NCBI RefSeq assembly: GCF_014268785.2 | Contig: NZ_JABWRD020000001.1 | Coordinates: forward strand, 509,001-573,000 | Direction: 5' to 3' | Source: Pseudomonas shirazensis | GTDB lineage: Bacteria > Pseudomonadota > Gammaproteobacteria > Pseudomonadales > Pseudomonadaceae | Length of the DNA: 64,000 nucleotides | Part shown: positions 34,926 to 43,336 of the stretch, piece after piece | How the letters are laid out: every line of letters begins with the position of its first letter | How positions within the stretch are numbered: the stretch's first letter is position 1 | Position numbers and translations under genes: made by a program | The notes under the pieces: generated by a model | What the model was told of the DNA's origin: nothing | The model's input: only the letters and a program-made list of their open reading frames with translations | Database searches by the model: none

Positions 34926-36581
34926 TCAGGCCGGCTCCAGATCGCTGCGCACCTTGCCCGAATCCATCCGTACCAGCTGGTCGGCCACATCGAAATAACG
35001 GTCGTCGTGGGAGATGACGATGATGGTTTTGCCCAGCCGTTTCAGGTCCGGAAGCAGCTCGGTGTAGAAGATGCGGCGGAAGGTCGGGTCCTGGTCGGCG
35101 GCCCATTCGTCGAATACCAGCACCGGCCGCTCTTCGATCCAGGCATTGACCAGCGCCAGGCGCTTGCGCTGGCCGGTGGAGAGGTCGGTGGTGGTGAAGG
35201 CGCCGTCGCGGATGCTGACCTTGTGGGCGATTTCCAGGCGTTCCAGATAACGGGCAGCGTCTGCCGGCAGGTCGCCGTCGCCTTGGACTAGGTCGTCGAA
35301 CAGGTAATAGTCGGCGAAGATGGTGGTGAACAACTGGCGATAGTCATCGCGGTTTTGTGCCGTTACCGCCTGGCTGTTCAGGCGTATTTCGCCTTGCTGC
35401 GGCTCATACAGGCCCAGCAGCAGTTTGATCAGGGTGGTCTTGCCGCAGCCGTTTTCGCCAACGATGAAGACGATGTCGCCCTGGCGGATCTTCAGGTTGA
35501 CCGGCCCGAGGGCAAACGGCGTAGCGCCGTCAACTACCGGGAAGGCATAGCGCACGTCGCGCAGTTCCAGCTCGTGCACCGCTTGCGCGGGCTTGGCCGG
35601 GGCGTCGAGCAGCAGATGTGGCTCCGGCGAGGAAAACGTCTCGGACAGCTCGGCAATGCGCCGAAAGGCAATTTGCGCGCGGCTGACGATCGGCAGGTTG
35701 GCAATCAACTGCTCGAGCGGGCCTTTCATGTACAGCAGCACCAACACAAAGCCGCTCATCACCGCCTTGTTGCTGTCTGGCCAGTAGGCCTGCATGGCCA
35801 AGGCCAGGCCGATCACCACGAAGAACAGCATCGAGCCAAAGGTCTTGGCGACGATGAAGATGTTCACCGACTCGATTTGCTTGCGGCAGATCAGCGAAGC
35901 GCTTTCACGGATGCGCTGGGTGAACATGCGCTGGCGGCGCGGGCGGTGAATGCGCAGTTCCTTGGCGCCATCGGCAATCGCGCGGTAGTGCTTTTGCAGG
36001 TTGTCTTCTTCATCACGTGCTTCGAGAAAGCCTTTCAGGCCTTTGTTCTGGGCGACGAACTGCGCGGTGCAGCCGATGGCAATGGCCACCAGCATCATCA
36101 GGAACATCGGCCACGACAGCATGGCCAGATAGCCCAGGCAGCCGAGGGTGACGGTCAGCGAGATGGCCAGCGGGGCAAACACGAAAGCGAAGTCGCTGAT
36201 GGTGTCGATATCGTGGGTCAGCACCGGGATCAGGCGGTGGCTGCGGTAGCGTTCGATCTGCGCAATCGGTGCGCTGAGGACCTTTTCGCCCAACTCCAGG
36301 CGCAGGCGGCGGATGATGTACTGGCCGACGCGGTTGCTGCTCATGTCCGACAGGATCGAGCAGCACAGCGCCAGCAGACACAGGCCGGCGAAGGCGGCGA
36401 CGACGTTGCCGGTCAAGCCAGCCTCGCTGTTGAGGGCGTTGTTGATGGTGGCCAGCAACACCGTAATCGACAACCCACCGACCATGCCCAGCACGATGGA
36501 CACAGTCACGAGGGGCCAGAACGGCTTGAGCAGGCGCAGCAGGTCGGCGAAGGCGCTGCGGCTGCGTGGAGGGCTGATCAT
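34926..36581 (-). CDS. pvdE: pyoverdine precursor ABC exporter (membrane and ATPase domains fused)
   Basis: A 551-residue half-transporter of the cyclic-peptide exporter type. Six hydrophobic segments fill roughly residues 15-330, followed by an ATPase domain: Walker A GENGCGKTT (about 377-385), ABC signature LSTGQRKR (about 465), Walker B VLVFDEWAADQ (about 490) and a late HDDRYF switch His. PvdE moves the acylated pyoverdine precursor (ferribactin) across the inner membrane to the periplasm, where PvdM, PvdN, PvdO and others act. AGGAG stands just upstream of the ATG. A perfect PvdS-type box lies 76 bases upstream. fpvA follows in the same direction. Confidence 0.93.
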   Translation of the reverse strand: MISPPRSRSAFADLLRLLKPFWPLVTVSIVLGMVGGLSITVLLATINNALNSEAGLTGNVVAAFAGLCLLALCCSILSDMSSNRVGQYIIRRLRLELGEKVLSAPIAQIERYRSHRLIPVLTHDIDTISDFAFVFAPLAISLTVTLGCLGYLAMLSWPMFLMMLVAIAIGCTAQFVAQNKGLKGFLEARDEEDNLQKHYRAIADGAKELRIHRPRRQRMFTQRIRESASLICRKQIESVNIFIVAKTFGSMLFFVVIGLALAMQAYWPDSNKAVMSGFVLVLLYMKGPLEQLIANLPIVSRAQIAFRRIAELSETFSSPEPHLLLDAPAKPAQAVHELELRDVRYAFPVVDGATPFALGPVNLKIRQGDIVFIVGENGCGKTTLIKLLLGLYEPQQGEIRLNSQAVTAQNRDDYRQLFTTIFADYYLFDDLVQGDGDLPADAARYLERLEIAHKVSIRDGAFTTTDLSTGQRKRLALVNAWIEERPVLVFDEWAADQDPTFRRIFYTELLPDLKRLGKTIIVISHDDRYFDVADQLVRMDSGKVRSDLEPA

Positions 36582-36656
36582 GGAAACTCCTGAGTCGAAC
36601 GGCGAGAGAAGGACGGGTAGCCGGGCGCATGAGGCCGGTAAACCCCTGCAGAGAGG

Positions 36657-36680
36657 ACGAAACGCACGGGGGCGGATTTA
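36657..36680 (-). promoter_or_regulatory. PvdS iron-starvation box for pvdE
   Basis: On the minus strand the sequence is GCTAAATCC..., giving TAAAT-N16-CGT, an exact match to the PvdS consensus including the preceding GC. CGT ends 76 bases before the pvdE ATG. The matching position in the other copy of the duplication reads TTGTATCCCC and has lost the box. Confidence 0.8.
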
Positions 36681-36750
36681 GCGGGGGAGGTGGCCGGGCA
36701 GACGGCGGGTTTGGCCCGGCAGCAAGCGGAAGCTTGAAGGTGCGCGCGTA

Positions 36751-36856
36751 GAGGGAGCGCTTGGAGAACTACTCGCGTTCCAGGCGCAGCTGGGCGGCCT
36801 TCCTGGGGACGAGCTGAGCCCCCTTCAACTACGGGCGTGGGCGTCTTCTTGAGCGG
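36751..36856 (-). pseudogene. remnant of the 3' end of a PvdYII-like acetyltransferase gene
   Basis: In the minus frame from 36810 the translation is VPRKAAQLRLERE, stop, FSKRSL. The intact acetyltransferase at 42285 ends VHKKAALLRLEREYFFERSL, giving 14 of 20 aligned positions identical, with Tyr changed to a TAG stop and the final stop codon lost. Similarity continues upstream (LK..Q.V) and reaches CTCAAG at 36848-36853 after a one-base indel. So this is a decayed gene end, cut off 14 bases before the HNH gene stop, and it is not functional. Confidence 0.8.
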
Positions 36857-36870
36857 GCAGTGCACTAAAA

Positions 36871-37680
36871 CTAGGCGCCGGCGCTCTCGATCAGCGCCGA
36901 GGTGGAGTCGGCTAATGCCAGTTGGAAAGCTTCCAGTGCAGAGGGCAGTGCGTCCTGGCGGGCAGTCGCGTGGGCGTTGATCACCTCAAGTGCCTGTCTG
37001 AGCTCAGGGTTGCTGTTGAGCACGATTTCTCTGGCGGCCAACTTCTTCAGCAGGTTCAGGCACAGGTGTCTGCCTTGCGCAGTAATTCCGATGTATATCG
37101 AAATGATGTGCTCGTTGGTTTGCACCCGGATGAAACGCACGTGTTCGGCGAAACGGTGGAACCGGGGATGATACATCTCGGTGAACTCTGCCGGGCGTGG
37201 ATACAGCTCCACATTCCGTTTGTCTTCGTTTGCCCAGACAGCCGCGCGCTTGAGCTGGTTGCAGTCGTGGCACGCGACCGCCAGATTCCAGAAATGGAAG
37301 GTGTACTGAATGAAATCCACTCGAGGCAGCACATGTTCGATTGGTTTGGCGTGGGCGATATTGACCAGCGGGCGCTGACAGTAGCAGCACATGCCGTTCT
37401 GCAGTTCTTCCAGAAAGTCGCGTAGGGCTTGCTTGACCAGCCTTCCGGTTACGCCTGAAGTTTGCTTCTTGCGGTAGTTACTCCACGCTGTCCAGAGATC
37501 ATTGTGCGCTTTGGTCGGATCTCTCTGGCGTCGCCTGAACTCCTTCAGCGCCATTGCTTCGCGCTTCGATAAATGTTCGCAGGTTTCCTCCAGATAGCGC
37601 TTGCGCTGATGGCACGCTTGTCGATATCGCGCGAGGATTTGGGTCATGCTCTGCTCATCGAGTACGCGGTAATCAGTCAT
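36871..37680 (-). CDS. ptuB: HNH endonuclease, PtuB-like partner of the overlapping ATPase
   Basis: A 269-residue protein. The HNH zinc-type core is clear: first zinc pair C98-x-x-C101 (CCYC), catalytic region E115-H116 (IEHVLPR), N132 in WNLAVACHDCNQ, and second zinc pair C137/C140. The N-terminal 95 residues are basic and helical, and the C-terminal 120 are unassigned. In Septu anti-phage systems an ATPase (PtuA) works with an HNH nuclease (PtuB) encoded just after it. Here the start overlaps the ATPase stop by eight bases, so translation is coupled. I infer a nuclease effector controlled by the ATPase. The symbol rests on architecture, not on a search. Confidence 0.75.
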   Translation of the reverse strand: MTDYRVLDEQSMTQILARYRQACHQRKRYLEETCEHLSKREAMALKEFRRRQRDPTKAHNDLWTAWSNYRKKQTSGVTGRLVKQALRDFLEELQNGMCCYCQRPLVNIAHAKPIEHVLPRVDFIQYTFHFWNLAVACHDCNQLKRAAVWANEDKRNVELYPRPAEFTEMYHPRFHRFAEHVRFIRVQTNEHIISIYIGITAQGRHLCLNLLKKLAAREIVLNSNPELRQALEVINAHATARQDALPSALEAFQLALADSTSALIESAGA

Positions 37681-39925
37681 GGCTCAGCGTCTCCGCGAGC
37701 AACATCGAAATCGCTGCCTGTGCCTTGGCAATCAGATCAAGGTCACTGCGTTCGCGGCGGTCTTGATTGCCACGGCCGGTGTCCTCGATGGTCTTCTCCA
37801 GCTTGCTGAGCTCGCCCAGCGCGTTATCAGCCTTGTCACCAATGCCGCCGGTATTTACCGCAGAGATGATCGATGCGACCAGTTGCGCGCACTTCTCCTG
37901 GATCGCCCGGTTGTGAGGTGTGTAGGTGAGGAAACCTTCCATGAGGATGGTTTCGACCGAATGCCGCTCCGGGCCAGTAATCTCGCTCAGTCTTCTGTCT
38001 CTGGACCGCAAGCAGACATCGGTATCGCTGGTGTTGGCAATGAGGATCGGCGAATGGGTGGCGACCACGAACGACACTTGCAGTTTGTCTGCCAGCAGGT
38101 TGAGGATTCTGGGCAGCACTTGTTGCCAGCTGACGTGCAGGCTGATTTCGGGTTCATCGATGAGGAACGTAGCACCGGGTCGTGCGGCGGCAAGGACCTT
38201 GAGCATCAAGCTGACGATGTTCTGTTCCCCGGAGCTGAGTGTCGAGAAGGCCCGGGGCCGATGTTCGCCCTCTCGGAGGACGCTGAGTTCGTAGCCGCTG
38301 ATCCTCCGTAGATTGGAGCGCAACGTGTCGAGGTCCGCAATGTCTTGCAGGTCGAGGGTGTGCTTGCTGGGAAGATTGGGATCGCCGGGGTTGAGCGCGG
38401 TTCTCAGCGTCAGAAAAAACCTGGACTTGAACCCAAGCATGCCTAGACATTCGCTGAGCTGGTCGATTTTCCCCTCATCGCCGGCGATCTGTTTCATCTT
38501 GCGGGACATATGCTTGATGCGCGTATCGAGCGAGAGCTTATTTACCCCGGTGCGCAGCCCTTCGTAGTAGAAGTACCCGGAGAGGCCCGGATCGGCGAAC
38601 GGGAAACGATCTGAATGTGACAGCGGCACGCCGATACTGCGCATGCCATGCCCGGCAAGGCGATACGCAAGGTCGCGAAGCAATTGGCTCTTGCCCTCGC
38701 CGTTGTTGCCAATGACGTATAGACAGGCCGGGGAAGGTTGACGCCTTAGGCGATCGGCGATGTCGCCACTGCTGACGCTGAGCGTTTGCGGTGGCATTCC
38801 GATCTCGCCGGCTAGCACGAACTTGCGGGTTACCAGAGTCTTGAGCGGCATGAGTGAGGGCCGCTTGTTGACGCTGGCGCACAACCCGTTGATCGGTCGG
38901 AAGTAGGGCAAATAGCTGTTGAGAAAACGCACCACCTCGGAGGACAGGTTGTTGCTGTCGCGATGGTAGGGGCGCTCTTGCCACAGATTGTAGATGGCGC
39001 CTGCCAGAAGCATACGCTCGATACCATCGAGTGCCGCGAGGTCTTTGTTCGTTCGGGAAACGTCGATGTAGAGCGTCTTCTGGTTGGCAGGGCGAGTGTT
39101 GAGAATGGTCGCTGTGTACTGCTCGTCGGTATCAGGAAGGCTGCTGAAGTTGATCATGCATTCGATATGGGCCCTGCCTTTGATCAGGGTGCGCAGCTGG
39201 GGCCAGGTTCCTGCTTGTTCCTCGCTGGACCAGTTATGAATGATGATCATCCTGCCCTGGACGTCTCCCTCCAGTAACTCTCCCAGGATTTGCTTCAGAC
39301 CGTTGCTGTCAGCGGCGGCCCAAGATGGATCTGGCGCATCTAGCAAGATTGTCTGATCAGCCGGGGTGTGTGGGAAAAGCGATGACCTGAAGTTGGCCTG
39401 CATGCCATGAACCGCCAGGCGCAAGCTTATCAGCTCCTTGTGCCGCATCGACAAACGCCCGGAAAGGCTGAACGACGGGCTGGGGATGGGGCCTTGCAGT
39501 CCTAGGAACAACTCAGCCGTACTCGGTAGGGCGTCGAAATACAGGGTGTTCAAGGTCGACTGAATAGTCCCCACCAAAGCCGCGACTAGCTTGGAATGAC
39601 GAGGGTCCACATCCAGTTCAAGACCGATCAGGCGGGCCGTGAGCTCGGTGAGCAAATAGCGCAATGCCTCTTCGCTCAAGTTCAAACGGTTGACCTCACT
39701 GCTTACCGCTTCGCACTGTTCCGGCGTGAGGGCGTCGATCAGTACATCCTCCGTTGAGGACAGGGCGATAGTCGCCACGTCCACGTTTTGCCCTGTACTC
39801 AGACAAATAATCAGCAGGCTGGTGTGCAGTAACTCGTAATCGGACAAATGGACGAATTCGCCGATCTTCGACGTAATACGTGCAAGCGCCTTCTCGGCAT
39901 CGATCTCACGTTCATCCTGATACAT
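37673..39925 (-). CDS. ptuA: large AAA/ABC-type ATPase, PtuA-like with long N-terminal extension
   Basis: A 750-residue protein. The C-terminal half is a RecF/Old-like ATPase: Walker A YVIGNNGEGKSQ (about 405), signature LSSGEQNIVSL (about 563), Walker B ATFLIDEPEISLH (about 587) and switch ATHSPILI (about 625). Usual PtuA proteins, as I know them, start close to Walker A and are about 450-550 residues. Here about 400 residues precede it with no family I recognise; part of that (TILLDAPDPSW ... RMIIIHN, about 205-245) vaguely resembles a Walker B followed by a sensor strand, perhaps a degenerate second ATPase. The HNH gene overlaps its end. AAGGA lies rather far (15 bases) from the ATG. Probably a defence sensor; the trigger is unknown. 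Confidence 0.75.
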   Translation of the reverse strand: MYQDEREIDAEKALARITSKIGEFVHLSDYELLHTSLLIICLSTGQNVDVATIALSSTEDVLIDALTPEQCEAVSSEVNRLNLSEEALRYLLTELTARLIGLELDVDPRHSKLVAALVGTIQSTLNTLYFDALPSTAELFLGLQGPIPSPSFSLSGRLSMRHKELISLRLAVHGMQANFRSSLFPHTPADQTILLDAPDPSWAAADSNGLKQILGELLEGDVQGRMIIIHNWSSEEQAGTWPQLRTLIKGRAHIECMINFSSLPDTDEQYTATILNTRPANQKTLYIDVSRTNKDLAALDGIERMLLAGAIYNLWQERPYHRDSNNLSSEVVRFLNSYLPYFRPINGLCASVNKRPSLMPLKTLVTRKFVLAGEIGMPPQTLSVSSGDIADRLRRQPSPACLYVIGNNGEGKSQLLRDLAYRLAGHGMRSIGVPLSHSDRFPFADPGLSGYFYYEGLRTGVNKLSLDTRIKHMSRKMKQIAGDEGKIDQLSECLGMLGFKSRFFLTLRTALNPGDPNLPSKHTLDLQDIADLDTLRSNLRRISGYELSVLREGEHRPRAFSTLSSGEQNIVSLMLKVLAAARPGATFLIDEPEISLHVSWQQVLPRILNLLADKLQVSFVVATHSPILIANTSDTDVCLRSRDRRLSEITGPERHSVETILMEGFLTYTPHNRAIQEKCAQLVASIISAVNTGGIGDKADNALGELSKLEKTIEDTGRGNQDRRERSDLDLIAKAQAAISMLLAETLSHD

Positions 39926-40065
39926 GGCGGGGCTGTCGGTCCTTTGCTTGCCGGCGATCTAACTGTCGCAAAGTTTCGCCAATGGCATATGGCTATGAGC
40001 TGGCTATTTGAAGCAATCTGCATAGCGATTTCAACTCTGCATGCCATTTATCGCTTTACCCGATC

Positions 40066-40098
40066 AAAAATGCCCCTGCCGGAGACCGGCAGGGGCAT
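40066..40098 (-). terminator. rho-independent terminator after the BCCT gene
   Basis: TGCCCCTGCCGG, a three-base loop and CCGGCAGGGGCA form a perfect 12-base stem. On the minus strand it ends in TTTTTG, which suits the transporter gene ending at 40210. The rest of the 284-base gap 39926-40209 shows no gene; the ATPase promoter should lie there. Confidence 0.85.
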
Positions 40099-40209
40099 TG
40101 AACATCATGTTGCTTCGTCGGCTACGGCGAATTGGTAGAACCCTGTCCCTGGCTGCACCGATTGTCGTACACGGGCGTACAGCGCATTCCCCGCCGGTTC
40201 AGCTAGCAG

Positions 40210-41955
40210 CTAGTCCTCTACGTGCTCTTTTTTCCTCGTATGCTTGGGTGCAGATTTGGTTTCCTGAACGACGATGTAAAACTCCTCGCCATGCTTCACC
40301 GCGCCGTACAGCACTGCCTTTTCGATCAGTTCGCTGGCACGCACGTGACGCAGCATCATCGGATCCCTGCGCAGGTCGCGATACAGCGCCACGCACAGCA
40401 ATACCATCACGATCACGAAGGGCAGGGCCACGACGATAGTCAGGTTCTGCAGGCCGGTAAGGGCCGCGCCGGGATTCGCCGGGTCGCCAATTGCGAGCAT
40501 GATCGCCGCAACGGTGCCGGTCAGGCCGCCCCAGAAAATCACCGTGGACCGCGACGGTGTCGTCGTCCCGCGCTCCGATAGCGTGCCCATTACCAGCGAA
40601 GCAGCGTCCGCCCCGGACACGAAGAAAATCGCCACCAGCACCATAACCAACACCGACGTCAGGCTTGCCAGCGGGTATCCGTCCAGAAGCTGGTAAAGCG
40701 CGGTGTTGCTGTTGACCACGCCGTCCACCAGCAGCAGGCTGCCCTCGCGCACTGCATCGATGCTTGCACCGCCGAACAAGGTGAACCAGATCAGGCTGAC
40801 CAGGCTTGGCACCAGCAGCACGCCGCTGACGAACTGGCGGATGGTCCGGCCGCGACTGATGCGGGCGATGAACATGCCGACAAAAGGCGTCCAGGAAATC
40901 CACCATGCCCAGTAAAACACGGTCCAGCTGGCCAGCCAGCTGTCCATCTGCGGGCCGCCACTGGCGCTGGTACGCGCCATCATTTCCGGTAGCAACTTGA
41001 TGTAGACACCGATAGAGGTCGGCAGCAGGTTCAACATCAATAACGTCGGGCCGACCAGGAATACGAACACGGCCAAGGCAAGTGCCAGGATCATGTTGAC
41101 GTTGGACAGCCACTTGATGCCTTTGCCAATCCCGGACACCGCAGAGGCAACAAAGGCGATGGTCAGCACGGTCACGATGGCGAGGTAAAAGATTTTGCCA
41201 GGGTGTTCGATCCAGCCGTTGTATTCCAGGCCGCCGGCGATCTGCAGCGCCCCAAGCCCCAGTGAAGCGGCAGAGCCAAACAAGGTGGCGAAAATGGCCA
41301 TCATGTCGATTACCCGCCCCAGCGGCCCGTTGGCATGCTTGCCGATCAGGGGACGAAATGCATTCGAAACCAGCTGCGAGCGGCCACGCCGAAACGTACC
41401 GTAAGCAATCGCCAGGCCTACAATCGCGTACATCGCCCACGGGTGCAGCGTCCAGTGGAACAGGGTGGTAGCCATCGCCACCTGCATCGCTTCGTTGGAC
41501 TGGGGAGCCGCAGCGCCGGGAGGTGGCGTCATGTAGTGAGACAGCGGCTCAGCGACGCCGAAAAACATCAGGCCGATGCCCATGCCGGCACTGAACATCA
41601 TCGCGACCCACGACACGGTCCGAAACTCGGGCACCTCGCCGTCACGTCCGAGTGGGATCCTGCCGTACCGGCTCGCCGCCAGCCAGAGCACGAAAATCAC
41701 GAACAGCGTCGAGGTCAGCACGAAGAACCAGCCGAAATTGATGATGACCCAGGATTGCGCCGCAGATGCGCTGGCGGCAAGAGTCAACTGGCTGAGGAAG
41801 CCCCAGAGGATGAAGGCGATTGCGGTGATGCTGGTAATGCCGAACACGATCCAGTCGATCTTGCCTTCTAGATGCCGATCTTGCCGCGCTTCTTCCGTTT
41901 TGGAGGGGTCGGTTACGCCGAGTGCGAGGGTTTCAGCGTTGTTTTCCATTGCCAT
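40210..41955 (-). CDS. BCCT-family betaine/carnitine/choline transporter
   Basis: About 581 residues from the ATG at 41955 (MAMENNAETL, GGTGGG about eleven bases before); the frame is open to 42018. About twelve membrane segments follow an acidic cytoplasmic N-terminus. FSAGMGIGLMFFGVAEPLSHY and FYWAWWISWTPFVGMFIARISRGRTIRQF are the substrate-site and signature regions of the BCCT family, with the aromatic Trp residues for quaternary-ammonium binding. The C-terminus is short and charged, possibly osmosensing. It would import glycine betaine, choline or carnitine with Na+ or H+. It lies in the island between the duplicated copies, apparently as cargo unrelated to siderophores. It has its own terminator. 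Confidence 0.9.
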   Translation of the reverse strand: MAMENNAETLALGVTDPSKTEEARQDRHLEGKIDWIVFGITSITAIAFILWGFLSQLTLAASASAAQSWVIINFGWFFVLTSTLFVIFVLWLAASRYGRIPLGRDGEVPEFRTVSWVAMMFSAGMGIGLMFFGVAEPLSHYMTPPPGAAAPQSNEAMQVAMATTLFHWTLHPWAMYAIVGLAIAYGTFRRGRSQLVSNAFRPLIGKHANGPLGRVIDMMAIFATLFGSAASLGLGALQIAGGLEYNGWIEHPGKIFYLAIVTVLTIAFVASAVSGIGKGIKWLSNVNMILALALAVFVFLVGPTLLMLNLLPTSIGVYIKLLPEMMARTSASGGPQMDSWLASWTVFYWAWWISWTPFVGMFIARISRGRTIRQFVSGVLLVPSLVSLIWFTLFGGASIDAVREGSLLLVDGVVNSNTALYQLLDGYPLASLTSVLVMVLVAIFFVSGADAASLVMGTLSERGTTTPSRSTVIFWGGLTGTVAAIMLAIGDPANPGAALTGLQNLTIVVALPFVIVMVLLCVALYRDLRRDPMMLRHVRASELIEKAVLYGAVKHGEEFYIVVQETKSAPKHTRKKEHVED

Positions 41956-42155
41956 AAATTCACTACCCACCTTGAAATTTTGCAGGTCTTTGTTCTTGTT
42001 TTCTCGGTAACGCTGCAAACAGTCCGACGTCAGTGCGCACTGGAGGCCCGCCGATTATCCATTTCCTGTTCACGGCGCCTGTTCTGAGAGCGTCCATGCG
42101 CAATCCTTTTGACGACTTGCGACAACTGCGCAGGGGGAATTTGGTGCAGGGCAAA

Positions 42156-42389
42156 GGCGGGAGAAGGACGGTCAGGCGGGCGCTTGCCCAGAGGGGAGGC
42201 GGGGATACAACGGGGGAGGTGGCGGGCAGCCGGTTGCTTAGCGGGTTCGGCCTGATGGCAGGCCAAACCCTCTAACGACGCAGATCAGAGGCTGCGTTCG
42301 AAGAAGTATTCACGCTCAAGACGCAGCAAGGCGGCCTTCTTGTGCACGAACTGGATGTCTTTCAAGTGGCCGAAGCCCTGCGACTTGAG
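42156..42389. repeat. right copy of the imperfect duplication flanking the island
   Basis: Counterpart of 36601-36856. It covers the spacer downstream of the intact acetyltransferase gene (42156-42284) and the last 35 codons of that gene. The PvdS box seen in the left copy is not conserved here (TTGTA in place of TAAAT). Bases 41956-42155 between this repeat and the BCCT start show no gene I can support. Confidence 0.75.
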
Positions 42390-43301
42390 AAATTCGATCT
42401 GGCGCGTGTGATCGATGCGCGGCTCGCCAAGAATGCGCTGAGTACGCGGGTCATCCAGGTACATGTAATGCATCAGCGAGTTGAACCAGGCCTTGAGCTT
42501 GCCCACCCCCTGGTGCTTGCTCTCGCCGACCACCACATGCCAGCCGCGGTCGTAGTCGGCCACGTCATAGAACGGCGCGATGCGGTCTTCCTTGCACCAG
42601 TACACCTCGAAGTAGGCGAACGGCTCATCGTCGAAGCAGCCGATCAGCGGGTGCACGCGCGGGTCGTCGAGCATCTCGCGCAGGTAGGCGGCGTGCTCTT
42701 CGAGGCTGCCGGTCTGCTCCCAGAAGTACGCCACCTGTTCCAGGTTCATCCAGCGGTTGAAGGCTTCGAGGTCGCGGTCGGGGTCGATGGTGCGCAGGCT
42801 GAAGGTGCTGTTCAGGCCCGGCAGATGGCGCCGGTAGACCTCGCCGGCAGGGATGGGCGGGCGCTGCGGGTGGCGCTTTTCGCCGCTGAAGCAGTAATGC
42901 GGGGCGGTGTGCACGCTGGCGGGCGCGGTCAGCCACGGCAGCGGGTTCTGCCAGAAGGTGGCGCGGCGGCATTGCAGCTCCAGGCTGCCATCTGCACTGG
43001 GTAACTGCGTGTCGAACACGCCCTGACGGATTGCCGCAACGGCGAATGCCTGCGGGGCTTTGAGGTTGATGCTGAGCACTGCGGATTTTTTGCGATAGGT
43101 AAAGTGGCTGCCGAGCACTGCCAGCAAGGCGGTGGCGGGGTAGTGCGGGGGCAGCGGGCTGTCGATCAGCACGCGCTCGCCGTCGAAACGGTAGCTGAGC
43201 GCGGGCAGGTCGCCGACCTGCAGCACGCCCTCGGCGGCGTCGCCGTGGGTGCTGGCGCGGCGGCCATCAGGCAAGGTCAGGCTGAACAGTGGTGCGGGCA
43301 T
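42285..43301 (-). CDS. pvdYII: hydroxyornithine N-acetyltransferase, PvdYII/IucB-like GNAT
   Basis: A 338-residue protein. The ATG at 43301 is chosen because GAGGGAG stands seven bases before it; a GTG at 43340 overlapping pvdO is also open. The C-terminal half is a GNAT domain of the siderophore type found in IucB, AlcB and PvdYII: FEVYWCKEDRIAPFYDV, then DRGWHVVVGE, RILGEPRIDHTRQIEFLKSQGF and a C-terminal LRLEREYFFE. Such enzymes acylate the N5-hydroxyl of hydroxyornithine (or N6-hydroxylysine) from an acyl-CoA, making a hydroxamate. That fits the hydroxyornithine-like module of the third synthetase, so an acetyl-hydroxyornithine residue is predicted. It is last in the pvdMNO operon, and its 3' end is duplicated beside pvdE. 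Confidence 0.85.
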   Translation of the reverse strand: MPAPLFSLTLPDGRRASTHGDAAEGVLQVGDLPALSYRFDGERVLIDSPLPPHYPATALLAVLGSHFTYRKKSAVLSINLKAPQAFAVAAIRQGVFDTQLPSADGSLELQCRRATFWQNPLPWLTAPASVHTAPHYCFSGEKRHPQRPPIPAGEVYRRHLPGLNSTFSLRTIDPDRDLEAFNRWMNLEQVAYFWEQTGSLEEHAAYLREMLDDPRVHPLIGCFDDEPFAYFEVYWCKEDRIAPFYDVADYDRGWHVVVGESKHQGVGKLKAWFNSLMHYMYLDDPRTQRILGEPRIDHTRQIEFLKSQGFGHLKDIQFVHKKAALLRLEREYFFERSL

Positions 43302-43336
43302 GGCAGGGCTCCCTCGGGGCACGGGTGGGGTGGCGG

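Larger units (their letters stand above)
36601..36856. repeat. left copy of an imperfect direct duplication flanking the island
   Basis: This stretch matches 42156-42389 imperfectly but co-linearly. It starts GGCGAGAGAAGGACGG here versus GGCGGGAGAAGGACGG there, continues through a shared CGGGGGAGGTGG block, and then through the last 35 or so codons of the acetyltransferase gene. Many substitutions and small indels show the copies are old or came from different alleles. The DNA between them (36857-42155) holds the HNH/ATPase pair and the BCCT transporter. Confidence 0.75.

Noticed and set aside
36578..36865. 95-codon minus-strand frame upstream of pvdE
   Set aside because: It covers the PvdS box and the gene remnant in a different frame; arginine/proline-rich composition typical of a shadow frame.
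42033..42275. 80-codon plus-strand frame between the BCCT and acetyltransferase genes
   Set aside because: No ribosome site and no family signal, and most of it lies in the duplicated non-coding spacer.
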